Source of the DNA: Oscillospiraceae bacterium
Lineage (GTDB): Bacteria; Bacillota_A; Clostridia; Oscillospirales; Oscillospiraceae
DNA: 9,782 bases
NCBI GenBank assembly: GCA_017411665.1
Contig: JAFQPT010000363.1
Span: 1 to 9,782 of the forward strand
Direction of reading: 5' to 3'
The notes under the pieces were generated by a model, which saw nothing but the letters and a program-made list of their open reading frames with translations, did not search any database and was not told where the DNA came from. The position numbers and the translations under genes are program-made. Of the stretch, positions 1 to 4,624 are shown piece by piece (position 1 is the stretch's first letter; each line of letters opens with the position of its first letter).

Positions 1-206
1 TACTTTCTTGTTTTGTTGTCGCGTACCTCGGTAACCTCTTCGGTAGGATACTTTACCTCAAGTATCATGTGCTGCAGACCGCGGTTTTCCACCGTCTTAA
101 GTATGCTGTCGGTTACCTTCTGCTCATAGCCGGAATAGGTATGAATGACGTACCATTTTGCAACACCTTCGGCAGTTACTTCTTCGGGTCTGTTATCCAT
201 GTCCAT
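1..206 (-). CDS. nusG: Transcription elongation/antitermination factor NusG, N-terminal part (runs off left edge)
   Basis: NusG binds RNA polymerase through its N-terminal NGN domain and modulates pausing, Rho action and coupling to ribosomes. Only the first 68 codons are in the window. The reverse-strand translation starts MDMDNRPEEV and contains the NGN hallmark WYVIHTYSGYEQKV at about residues 18-31, followed by a segment with EVKYPTEEVTEVRD. I chose the ATG at 204-206 because a clear AGGAG lies 7 bases upstream (213-217); a second in-frame ATG at 198-200 is possible but has poorer spacing. The gene follows secE immediately, with the secE stop codon (218-220) overlapping the nusG ribosome binding site, which is the usual secE-nusG pairing and implies one transcript and probably coupled translation. 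The C-terminal KOW domain lies outside the window. The identification is secure. Confidence 0.95.
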   Translation of the reverse strand, partial: MDMDNRPEEVTAEGVAKWYVIHTYSGYEQKVTDSILKTVENRGLQHMILEVKYPTEEVTEVRDNKTRK

Positions 207-217
207 GAATGTTCTCC

Positions 218-643
218 TTATGGTTCATCCGTTGTTTCTGGATCCGTTTCTTCGGGAGCATCGGTTCCCTCGGGAGCGTCTGTTACATCGGGATCATCCG
301 TTACATCGGGAGCTTCCGTCGCATCGGGATCGGGAGTCGGAGTGGGCTTCGCGGTCGGAGCGGGAGTTGGCGTTACAACTGAGGGAATATTCTGTATCCC
401 GATAATGCCATATTCAAACGCCATATCAAGCACGCCGATTATTATAGCAAACAGCGCTACAAATGCTAATACCGTTAAAGTATATGAAATGAGATCCTTG
501 CGGGTCGGCCAGGAAAGTTTTTTTACTTCGCCAAAAACGCTCTTAAAATAAGCGCCAAGTCTCGAAAAAATATTGGGCTTTTTGTTCTGGTTTTTATCGC
601 TACCCGATTGGGTTGTACCTTTTCCCTTTGTTTCTTTATCCAT
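218..643 (-). CDS. secE: Preprotein translocase subunit SecE with an extended Pro/Thr/acidic C-terminal tail
   Basis: SecE clamps SecY in the SecYEG translocon of the cytoplasmic membrane. The protein has 141 residues. Residues 1-25 are polar and Lys-rich. Residues 27-49 hold the conserved amphipathic helix and hinge, with FGEVKKLSWPTRKD, the SecE signature. One membrane helix covers about 52-73. The core therefore ends near residue 86, the size of a normal single-helix Gram-positive SecE. Residues 87-141 are extra: a Pro/Thr-rich piece (TPTPAPTAKPTPTP) and then five hexapeptides of the form (D/E)xT(D/E)xP. SecE is known to be N-in/C-out, so I infer that this acidic tail lies on the outer face of the membrane. 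The start is supported by GGAG about 9 bases upstream. The gene sits 15 bases after rpmG and just before nusG. Its identity is secure; the role of the tail is unknown. Confidence 0.95.
   Translation of the reverse strand: MDKETKGKGTTQSGSDKNQNKKPNIFSRLGAYFKSVFGEVKKLSWPTRKDLISYTLTVLAFVALFAIIIGVLDMAFEYGIIGIQNIPSVVTPTPAPTAKPTPTPDPDATEAPDVTDDPDVTDAPEGTDAPEETDPETTDEP
252..341 (-). repeat. Five-unit 18-bp degenerate tandem repeat inside secE
   Basis: On the plus strand, units beginning TCGGGA start at 252, 270, 288 and 306 and 324, an exact 18-base period; the first two and fourth continue as TCGGGAGC. The period is a multiple of three, so each unit adds six residues. Read on the minus strand the units encode DATEAP, DVTDDP, DVTDAP, EGTDAP and EETDPE (SecE residues 107-136). 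In-frame tandem units of this type can expand and contract by slippage without breaking the gene. Confidence 0.85.
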
Positions 644-658
644 TGCTGCTTATCTCCA

Positions 659-808
659 TTACTTCGTTTCGTTGTGAATGGTGTGCTTACGGCAGAAACG
701 GCAATACTTGTTGAACTTGAGCTTATCGGGGTCGTTCTTCTTATTCTTATAAGTATTGTAGTTTCTCTGCTTGCATTCGCTGCAGGCCAGTGTTATCTTT
801 ACTCTCAT
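659..808 (-). CDS. rpmG: 50S ribosomal protein L33, zinc-binding (C+) type
   Basis: This is a 49-residue component of the large ribosomal subunit. The translation starts [12 protein letters not shown] and ends [14 protein letters not shown]. Cysteine pairs C9-x2-C12 and C36-x2-C39 form the zinc ribbon of the C+ paralogue, which is zinc-dependent, unlike the Cys-free paralogues some Firmicutes use under zinc limitation. The ATG at 806-808 is preceded by a perfect AGGAGG (815-820) with 6-base spacing. The TAA is 15 bases before secE, and the gene is the first in rpmG-secE-nusG. Many bacteria carry tRNA-Trp near this spot; none is present in the 15-base gap. The promoter and leader hairpin listed separately lie upstream. 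The identification is secure. Confidence 0.95.
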   Translation of the reverse strand: MRVKITLACSECKQRNYNTYKNKKNDPDKLKFNKYCRFCRKHTIHNETK

Positions 809-875
809 TTGGTACCTCCTGTATTTATGCTGCTCGGCTAAGGCTTTTGCTTAAACCTTGCGTACTCAAAATAAA

Positions 876-889
876 CCCCCGGATGGGGG
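876..889 (-). promoter_or_regulatory. Short G:C hairpin in the rpmG leader
   Basis: On the minus strand CCCCC-ATCC-GGGGG (889 down to 876) folds into a 5-bp G:C stem with a 4-base loop and is followed by TTTATTTT. It lies only a few bases after the predicted transcription start. It could be an attenuator or a transcript-stabilising 5' hairpin. The stem is short for a terminator and the T-tract is interrupted, so I do not call it one. Confidence 0.4.
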
Positions 890-898
890 CGCTAAATA

Positions 899-927
899 AG
901 CTTATCACAGCTAAAAGCTCATGTCAA
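899..927 (-). promoter_or_regulatory. Sigma-A promoter for rpmG-secE-nusG
   Basis: On the minus strand a perfect -35 TTGACA (922-927) is followed by a 17-base spacer and a -10 TAAGCT (899-904) preceded by TGA, which gives an extended -10. Transcription would start near 892, leaving a leader of about 85 bases before the rpmG start codon. It is the only strong promoter-like sequence in the 809-1102 intergenic space on this strand. Confidence 0.8.
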
Positions 928-1102
928 CGTTTTTTTAAAATATATCTGACTTTATCGCAGTAATCATACCATAAATTCACCTTAGATAGAACACAAAAGA
1001 CTGCATTATGGAGTAACAAACGTATTTAACTTAGCATAATATGCTGTATCGGGATAGAAAATTCCTAAACCCGTGCGATTACTACCCAAGGAGGCTAAAA
1101 CA

Positions 1103-1369
1103 ATGAATAGAAGGTATCGCACCTGCAGGCGCTGTCAGGCTTCGCAAGCTGTTTCTCAAAACAGCGACAATATGGAAGCTACACGCGCTTGCTGCACCCA
1201 AAATACGGATATACCGCTGGTAGCGGCAGGCACCGTATCTGCATGTCAAAATTCCGATTCGCTTGCAAGCATTTATTTCCAGAGCCAGAATTATTGCAGC
1301 GGCTTTTGCCCCGAGCAGTCGCTTATGCAGGGAACTATGTTCCCGGAACTTGTGCGGATCTATAAATAG
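1103..1369 (+). CDS. cotJA: Spore coat-associated protein CotJA
   Basis: CotJA is a small protein of the CotJ complex in the inner coat of spores and is normally encoded with CotJB and CotJC. This version has 88 residues. The recognisable family signature is at the C-terminus, residues 68-87: CPEQSLMQGTMFPELVRIY, matching the usual PEEALxxGTLFPEL pattern. I chose the ATG at 1103 because AAGGAGG (1088-1094) lies 8 bases before it; the upstream in-frame GTG at 1073 has no such site. Residues 1-67 are poorly conserved and hold seven cysteines (two in TCRRC, two in ACC, then SAC, YC and FC), which could support disulfide cross-linking in the coat; that is inference. The stop codon overlaps the AGGAGG of cotJB, so translation is probably coupled. 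Confidence 0.85.
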   Translation: MNRRYRTCRRCQASQAVSQNSDNMEATRACCTQNTDIPLVAAGTVSACQNSDSLASIYFQSQNYCSGFCPEQSLMQGTMFPELVRIYK

Positions 1370-1378
1370 GAGGAAGCA

Positions 1379-1627
1379 ATGGAATATACAAAATGTGAGC
1401 TTGAACTGGCTATTTCCGAGATTCAGTTTATATGCGTTGAGCTGAACCTCTATCTCAATACCCACCCCGATGATGAGGCGGCAAAGGATGACTATAACGC
1501 CTATTCCCTGCGGCTCGCCGAGCTTATAGACCTTTATGAAGCAAACTTCTCGCCGCTCCAAAACTTTGGACATTCCCCGGACGCCGTCGGCTGCTATGTA
1601 TGCGCAAAATGGCCCTGGGAGCTGTAA
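1379..1627 (+). CDS. cotJB: Spore coat protein CotJB
   Basis: This is the second gene of the cotJABC operon and encodes an 82-residue coat component. Family features are visible in order: a helical start ending in FICVELNLYLNTHPDD (about residues 18-33), a middle with DDYNAY, then YEANFSPLQNFG, and the terminal aromatic motif CAKWPWEL, corresponding to the usual PWPWE ending. The length fits the family. The ATG has AGGAGG (1368-1373) 5 bases upstream, overlapping the cotJA stop. cotJC follows after 15 bases with its own AAGGAGG. Expression is expected in the mother cell during sporulation, as for cotJ in Bacillus subtilis; the sequence itself does not prove this. Confidence 0.9.
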   Translation: MEYTKCELELAISEIQFICVELNLYLNTHPDDEAAKDDYNAYSLRLAELIDLYEANFSPLQNFGHSPDAVGCYVCAKWPWEL

Positions 1628-1642
1628 GGAGGATACTATAAT

Positions 1643-1861
1643 ATGTGGATATATCAAAAAACTTTAGAGTTCCCTGTAAACATTTCAAGACCCAATGTGC
1701 GCATGGCAAAAGCGCTCTTTGCACAGTACGGCGGCCCTGATTCCGAGCTTGCCGCCGGTGTTCGATATCTTACCCAGCGCTTCAGCATGCCGGATAACCG
1801 CGTCAAAGCAACGCTTAATGATATAGGTACGGAAGAATTGGCACACGGATGTTATCAATGA
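1643..1861 (+). pseudogene. cotJC: cotJC, manganese-catalase-like spore coat protein, 5' part interrupted by the inserted element
   Basis: CotJC belongs to the manganese-catalase (ferritin-like) family, normally about 190 residues long. Here residues 1-68 match it well: MWIYQKTLEFPVNISRPN, AKALFAQYGGPDSELAAGVRYLTQRF, then NDIGTEELAH. The family continues LEM and on to a second half-bundle; here the sequence becomes GCYQ and stops. The break falls directly after H68 of the metal-ligand motif E65-x2-H68, so the product lacks the remaining metal ligands and cannot fold as a ferritin-like bundle. The ribosome binding site AAGGAGG (1626-1632) and start are intact. A serine recombinase gene ends 14 bases beyond the false stop on the opposite strand, which explains the truncation as site-specific insertion. 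The missing 3' part should lie beyond the right edge at the far end of the element. Confidence 0.9.
1832..1861. other. Left attachment junction (candidate attL) within cotJC
   Basis: Similarity to CotJC ends at 1846, after the codons for EELAH, and the following bases do not encode the expected LEM. The host/element boundary is therefore at or slightly left of 1846/1847, because the core shared between the two attachment sites would still read as cotJC. The recombinase stop codon is at 1875-1877. I see no strong inverted repeat that would fix the crossover dinucleotide; ATTG at 1837 and CAAT at 1856 are a weak outer pair only. The exact core needs the right junction. Confidence 0.65.
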
Positions 1862-1874
1862 GGAGGCGATGCCC

Positions 1875-3491
1875 TTAAACGTCTGCATTGTTTGAGTGGG
1901 AGTGACTTGCGGGGAGTTTCGGGTAAAGGACAAGTTCGAAGTCATCGGGAGAGCCACGCCATCGAGTGCTCTTTTCTCTGAGGTAGACCGCCTTTTCAAG
2001 GACACTTTTTAGCATATCGTTTTTTGCCTTAGCATCAGGCAAGATGTGATAGACCTCAAGCAGCCTCTCGACCTTAGGTATGATGTTCTTCTGATTCTCC
2101 TCGCGGTTGGTTTCGAGCACGATTTCCGCTTCGACGGCTTCAAGGCTATCACGGGCGGCTTGGGTGCGCTCGGCAATGGAACGAGACCGCTCAAGGAACT
2201 GATCTGTGGAGTAGACTCCTTGCTCCAAGAGGTCATGCACATTGTTAAGCTGCTTGTCCAGCGTGGCAAGCTCAGACCTGAGACGTTTCGCAGCATTTTT
2301 CTTACGTTTGAGTTGCGAGGCGGCGAGGGAGGTGGGTACGCCAGTTTCCCACTTGAGCCGGTAATTAGAGAGCCATTCTGCAAGACCAGCAAGAATACGC
2401 TCCTCGACGTAGTGCAGGTTGCAGGAGACGTTATCGCAGGAAGTGGCAGCGCACATGAGAATGTCCTTGGCGTGGTTTGAGCCAAAAGGACGGCGCGTCA
2501 TATGGCGACCGCACTTGGCGCAGATGACGAGACCGGCGAGAGGATTCTTGACGGTGTTGCGCTCCCCAATTGGACGCGGCGGATTCTTACGCATTAACTC
2601 CTGAGCCGTATTGAAAGTCTCCTCGGAAATGATAGCTGGATGCAGGCCGTCGACAAGTATATATTTGTCGACAGAGGCGCGAGGTCGCTCGACAACGACG
2701 CAACCATCCACCATCTTCTTGACGGCGGGTCTCCAATTCCAGCGGATTTTGCCGATGTAGACGGGATTGATCAGGATATCCCGAATGGTGGCGGTTGACC
2801 AGCCGGCGCCGGTTCTCGTAGGAACGCGGAGAGCGTCCAGGCGACGGGCTATAAGCGAAACGCCAAGGCGCTTGTGTGAGTCGTCTGGCTGCACCTCACC
2901 CACGGTATAGAGGTCAAAGATGAGACGGACGACATCGGCCTCATCCGGTACTGGCTCAAGGGTGAAACCTTTGTCGCGCTCAATTTTTATACGGCGGTAG
3001 CCATAGGGGGCTTTATTGCCTACATACTTCCCTTCCTTAGCGGAGGAGAGACGCCCTCCTTGCAAACGACGGTTTATGGCTTTGTATTCGCGGCGGCTCA
3101 TAAAGAGACCAAACTCAAAATACTCCTCATCAAACTCATTGTTTGGGACAAAAGTTTTAACCGGCGTGATTATGCTGGTGTCGGAGAACTTGAATGTCTG
3201 TGCAACAATGCCCTGATCGATCGTATCACCGCGAGCAAGGCGCTCCACTTCCATGACTAGAACGCCTTTCCACACGCCTTGTTCGACCTCCGAGAGGAGA
3301 CGTTGCATTACGGGTCGAGCTGCAATTGTCTCACCGGATACGACCTCACGGTAGATTTCTGTCACGTTAAGCTGGAGGCGCTTTGCAAGCTCAAGCAAAG
3401 TTCTTTCGTGGCGAGCAAGAGTTTCCCCTTCTCCACGAGCCTCGGCTTCCGCATCGGTGCGAGATTTTCTGAGATAGAGACAGTAAGCCAT
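1875..3491 (-). CDS. Large serine recombinase (integrase/excisionase of the element)
   Basis: This enzyme cuts and rejoins attP/attB or attL/attR DNA through a phosphoserine intermediate. The 538-residue product has, in order: a resolvase catalytic domain (about 1-150) with R8 and the nucleophile S10 in YLRKSRTD and an arginine-rich catalytic motif VERLARGD near 82-89; a recombinase domain (about 155-290) with KYVGNKAPYGYRR and a typical NPVYIGKIRW; a zinc ribbon with C324-x2-C327 and later cysteines among C347, C352 and C357; and a coiled-coil region (about 390-460). I chose the ATG at 3489-3491 because AGAGGTG (3501-3507) is 9 bases upstream; an in-frame TTG two codons earlier is less likely and would put Ser at position 12. 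It lies 52 bases after the repressor gene in the same direction, so it may be transcribed with it. Its 3' end faces the truncated cotJC. SpoIVCA and SprA, which excise skin and SPbeta during sporulation, belong to the same broad family. Confidence 0.95.
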   Translation of the reverse strand: MAYCLYLRKSRTDAEAEARGEGETLARHERTLLELAKRLQLNVTEIYREVVSGETIAARPVMQRLLSEVEQGVWKGVLVMEVERLARGDTIDQGIVAQTFKFSDTSIITPVKTFVPNNEFDEEYFEFGLFMSRREYKAINRRLQGGRLSSAKEGKYVGNKAPYGYRRIKIERDKGFTLEPVPDEADVVRLIFDLYTVGEVQPDDSHKRLGVSLIARRLDALRVPTRTGAGWSTATIRDILINPVYIGKIRWNWRPAVKKMVDGCVVVERPRASVDKYILVDGLHPAIISEETFNTAQELMRKNPPRPIGERNTVKNPLAGLVICAKCGRHMTRRPFGSNHAKDILMCAATSCDNVSCNLHYVEERILAGLAEWLSNYRLKWETGVPTSLAASQLKRKKNAAKRLRSELATLDKQLNNVHDLLEQGVYSTDQFLERSRSIAERTQAARDSLEAVEAEIVLETNREENQKNIIPKVERLLEVYHILPDAKAKNDMLKSVLEKAVYLREKSTRWRGSPDDFELVLYPKLPASHSHSNNADV

Positions 3492-3543
3492 AATCAATTA
3501 CACCTCTATACTTAGTCATTTTGATTTTTCCAATTCACGTAAA

Positions 3544-4149
3544 TTACCCTATCGACCGTTTTGATGATTCGTGGGATGCGCTTTTTTTCTCGCTGTTTGA
3601 AGCAATAGCCATATCTGCCTGCATTAGTTGGTCAAGCAGGACGGCAATGCCATTCTTAAGCTCAGATTGCATCGTCATCAAGTCGGACAGATATGTAGGA
3701 TCGTGAATAGGCGAGCTTTGTTCTATTTTGTTCCTGATATCGGCGCGACCTTGTTGCAGCAGAGTCATTAGTTCGCTGTACAGAGCAAGACGCTCTACTC
3801 GTCGCAGTTTAATGTCGCGGCTCAAAATGAGATAAAAGTTATCAAAAGCAGAGGCAATGTAATGCTTCAGGTCATGAGACAGAGAATCATACATAGCGGC
3901 AAATTGTCGGGTATCGTTAACAAATACCACGTCATTGTGAGAGCGGATATCAGAGACACCGAGAAGGTAATCCACCGCAACACCGAAGTAAGCGGCGAGC
4001 AAGCAGAGCGTTGCATAGTCGGGCTCTTTTCCCTCTGTTTCATATCCGGATATTGTTGAGCGCGTTTTTTTTGCTACCTTAGCCAAGTCTGTCTGCGTCA
4101 TACCGCGCTCCTTACGCAGGGCGATAAGCCTCGAAGAAAAAGAATTCAT
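3544..4149 (-). CDS. XRE-family CI-like repressor of the element
   Basis: The 201-residue protein starts with a clear HTH_3 domain at about residues 6-65: RLIALRKERGMTQTDLAKVA, then TRSTISGYETEGKEPDYATL and the usual AAYFGVAVDYLLGVSD ending. Residues 70-201 are predicted helical, with no recognisable S24/LexA peptidase motif, so derepression by RecA-stimulated self-cleavage is not apparent. No ImmA-type metalloprotease gene is next to it in the window. The start at 4149 follows a weak GGCGG; the promoter lies so close that the leader is only about a dozen bases. It is transcribed divergently from the Cro-like gene, and palindromes in the shared region are its likely operators. The recombinase gene follows after 52 bases on the same strand. 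Function as lysogeny-type repressor is inferred from domain and position. Confidence 0.85.
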   Translation of the reverse strand: MNSFSSRLIALRKERGMTQTDLAKVAKKTRSTISGYETEGKEPDYATLCLLAAYFGVAVDYLLGVSDIRSHNDVVFVNDTRQFAAMYDSLSHDLKHYIASAFDNFYLILSRDIKLRRVERLALYSELMTLLQQGRADIRNKIEQSSPIHDPTYLSDLMTMQSELKNGIAVLLDQLMQADMAIASNSEKKSASHESSKRSIG

Positions 4150-4167
4150 ATGTGCACCGCCAAAAAA

Positions 4168-4196
4168 ATTATAGCATAAATGCCCCTTTTAGTAAA
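4168..4196 (-). promoter_or_regulatory. Promoter of the repressor (and perhaps recombinase)
   Basis: On the minus strand TTTACT (4191-4196), a 17-base spacer and a perfect TATAAT (4168-4173) are followed 18 bases later by the repressor ATG. The spacer contains a GCCCC half-site (4182-4186), and another degenerate operator (4202-4216) lies just upstream, which suggests autoregulation. Confidence 0.75.
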
Positions 4197-4201
4197 CGGA
4201 T

Positions 4202-4216
4202 GCCCCAAAAAGCAGC
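4202..4216. promoter_or_regulatory. Operator 3: degenerate GCCCC-N5-GCAGC site
   Basis: GCCCC (4202-4206), AAAAA, then GCAGC, which matches three of five bases of the second arm. It is 20 bases right of the isolated GCCCC half-site at 4182-4186 in the repressor promoter. A related copy (ACCCC-TAATA-GCAGC) occurs at 4563-4577. Weaker sites on the repressor side would fit a graded, lambda-like switch; that is inference. Confidence 0.45.
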
Positions 4217-4254
4217 ATTATTGAAAAATTTTTTAAGAAATTTTCATAAATCAC

Positions 4255-4283
4255 TTTACAAAGCCCCGAAAAGGGGCTATAAT
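4255..4283 (+). promoter_or_regulatory. Rightward early promoter with an operator filling its spacer
   Basis: TTTACA (4255-4260), exactly 17 bases, then a perfect TATAAT (4278-4283). The entire spacer is taken up by the palindrome GCCCC-GAAAA-GGGGC plus flanks, so a bound repressor would directly block RNA polymerase. A second, identically spaced palindrome lies just after the start site. The AT-rich run at 4221-4250 upstream could act as an UP element. It would drive the Cro-like gene and probably the genes after it. Confidence 0.8.
4263..4277. promoter_or_regulatory. Operator 1: GCCCC-N5-GGGGC palindrome
   Basis: Arms GCCCC (4263-4267) and GGGGC (4273-4277) flank GAAAA; the symmetry extends by one base each side (AGCCCC/GGGGCT). 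It sits between the -35 and -10 of the rightward promoter. A nearby second copy with the same arm spacing marks it as a repressor site rather than chance. Confidence 0.75.
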
Positions 4284-4295
4284 TAGAAATATAAA

Positions 4296-4310
4296 GCCCC
4301 AAAAGGGGGC
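4296..4310. promoter_or_regulatory. Operator 2: GCCCC-N5-GGGGC palindrome
   Basis: Arms GCCCC (4296-4300) and GGGGC (4306-4310) flank AAAAG, the same 5-base spacing as operator 1, 33 bases further right. It lies between the predicted start site and the AAAGGAGG of the Cro-like gene. As RNA it could also form a small hairpin just before the ribosome binding site. Confidence 0.7.
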
Positions 4311-4326
4311 AGAAAGGAGGAAAGCT

Positions 4327-4539
4327 GTGAGAATAAAACTACAAACTCTGCGAATAGCAAGAGGTTATTCGCAGGCAGCGTTCAGCGCAGCGGTTGGCAT
4401 CTCCCGCAGTCACTACAGCCAGATTGAGACAGGAGAGAAAGACCCCTCGCTGAAAGTTGGCATCAGGATTAAACATACACTAGCTTACCCAGACGACGAT
4501 ATTTTTTTTAACGAAACTCGCCCCGTATCGCGTCGTTAA
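4327..4539 (+). CDS. Small XRE-family HTH regulator (Cro-like)
   Basis: A 70-residue single-domain helix-turn-helix protein. Residues 1-55 carry the HTH_3 pattern, with LQTLRIARGYSQAAFSAAVG followed by the recognition helix ISRSHYSQIETGEKDPSL, and the end IKHTLAYPDDDIFFNETRPV resembles many short phage-type XRE proteins. The start is GTG, supported by AAAGGAGG (4313-4320) with 6-base spacing; no ATG alternative is nearby. It is the first gene rightward from the operator region, divergent to the larger repressor, which is the position of Cro in lambdoid switches. It may compete for the same GCCCC operators, but that is untested. Confidence 0.85.
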   Translation: MRIKLQTLRIARGYSQAAFSAAVGISRSHYSQIETGEKDPSLKVGIRIKHTLAYPDDDIFFNETRPVSRR

Positions 4540-4547
4540 TGTAAGAA

Positions 4548-4563
4548 TGTTTCATGTGAAACA
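4548..4563. promoter_or_regulatory. parS-like palindrome TGTTTCATGTGAAACA
   Basis: This 16-bp sequence differs at one central base (T for C at 4555) from TGTTTCACGTGAAACA, a match to the ParB/Spo0J parS consensus. The 7-bp arms TGTTTCA/TGAAACA are perfect. It lies in the 85-base gap between the two small regulator genes, so it is not constrained by coding. It may instead be an operator for one of the HTH proteins. Confidence 0.5.
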
Positions 4564-4577
4564 CCCCTAATAGCAGC
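4563..4577. promoter_or_regulatory. Degenerate operator-like repeat before the second regulator
   Basis: ACCCC-TAATA-GCAGC resembles GCCCC-AAAAA-GCAGC at 4202-4216, and the likeness continues: CCCC-N4-AGCAGCATT occurs at 4203-4219 and again at 4564-4580. It overlaps the end of the parS-like palindrome by one base. It may be an extra binding site of the element's repressor. Confidence 0.35.
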
Positions 4578-4624
4578 ATTTGCTTAGCGCATCATCATTT
4601 TACTACGAAAGGAGGCACGAATAA

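Larger units (their letters stand above)
809..1102. other. Intergenic region between divergent rpmG and cotJA
   Basis: This stretch of about 290 bases contains the minus-strand rpmG promoter and hairpin listed separately and must also hold the plus-strand promoter of the cotJ operon. A CATAATAT at 1035-1042 resembles the -10 of mother-cell sigma-E or sigma-K promoters, about 60 bases before cotJA. I find no convincing -35 partner, so the sporulation promoter remains a guess. No RNA gene or additional ORF is supported here. Confidence 0.45.

Noticed and set aside
252..341. Evenly spaced 18-bp units as a CRISPR array or non-coding repeat
   Set aside because: There are no unique spacers, and the units are contiguous and in frame within secE.
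644..658. tRNA-Trp between rpmG and secE
   Set aside because: The gap is only 15 bases and no tRNA fits anywhere in this region.
876..889. Rho-independent terminator in the rpmG leader
   Set aside because: The stem is only 5 bp and the T-tract is interrupted; it is listed only as a leader hairpin.
1082..1657. 191-codon minus-strand ORF opposite cotJA/cotJB
   Set aside because: It is antisense to two genes of a recognised operon with good ribosome binding sites, and its translation has no recognisable domain.
2046..2480. Plus-strand ORF of 144 codons opposite the recombinase
   Set aside because: It is antisense to the conserved zinc-ribbon and coiled-coil part of the recombinase and has no domain signal.
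3495..3497. TTG as recombinase start
   Set aside because: The ATG two codons later has better spacing from AGAGGTG and places the catalytic serine at position 10, as is usual.
3506..3534. Possible promoter TTGGAA-N17-TATAGA directly upstream of the recombinase
   Set aside because: Both boxes match poorly, and the -10 overlaps the AGAGGTG ribosome binding site, so the transcript would lack it.
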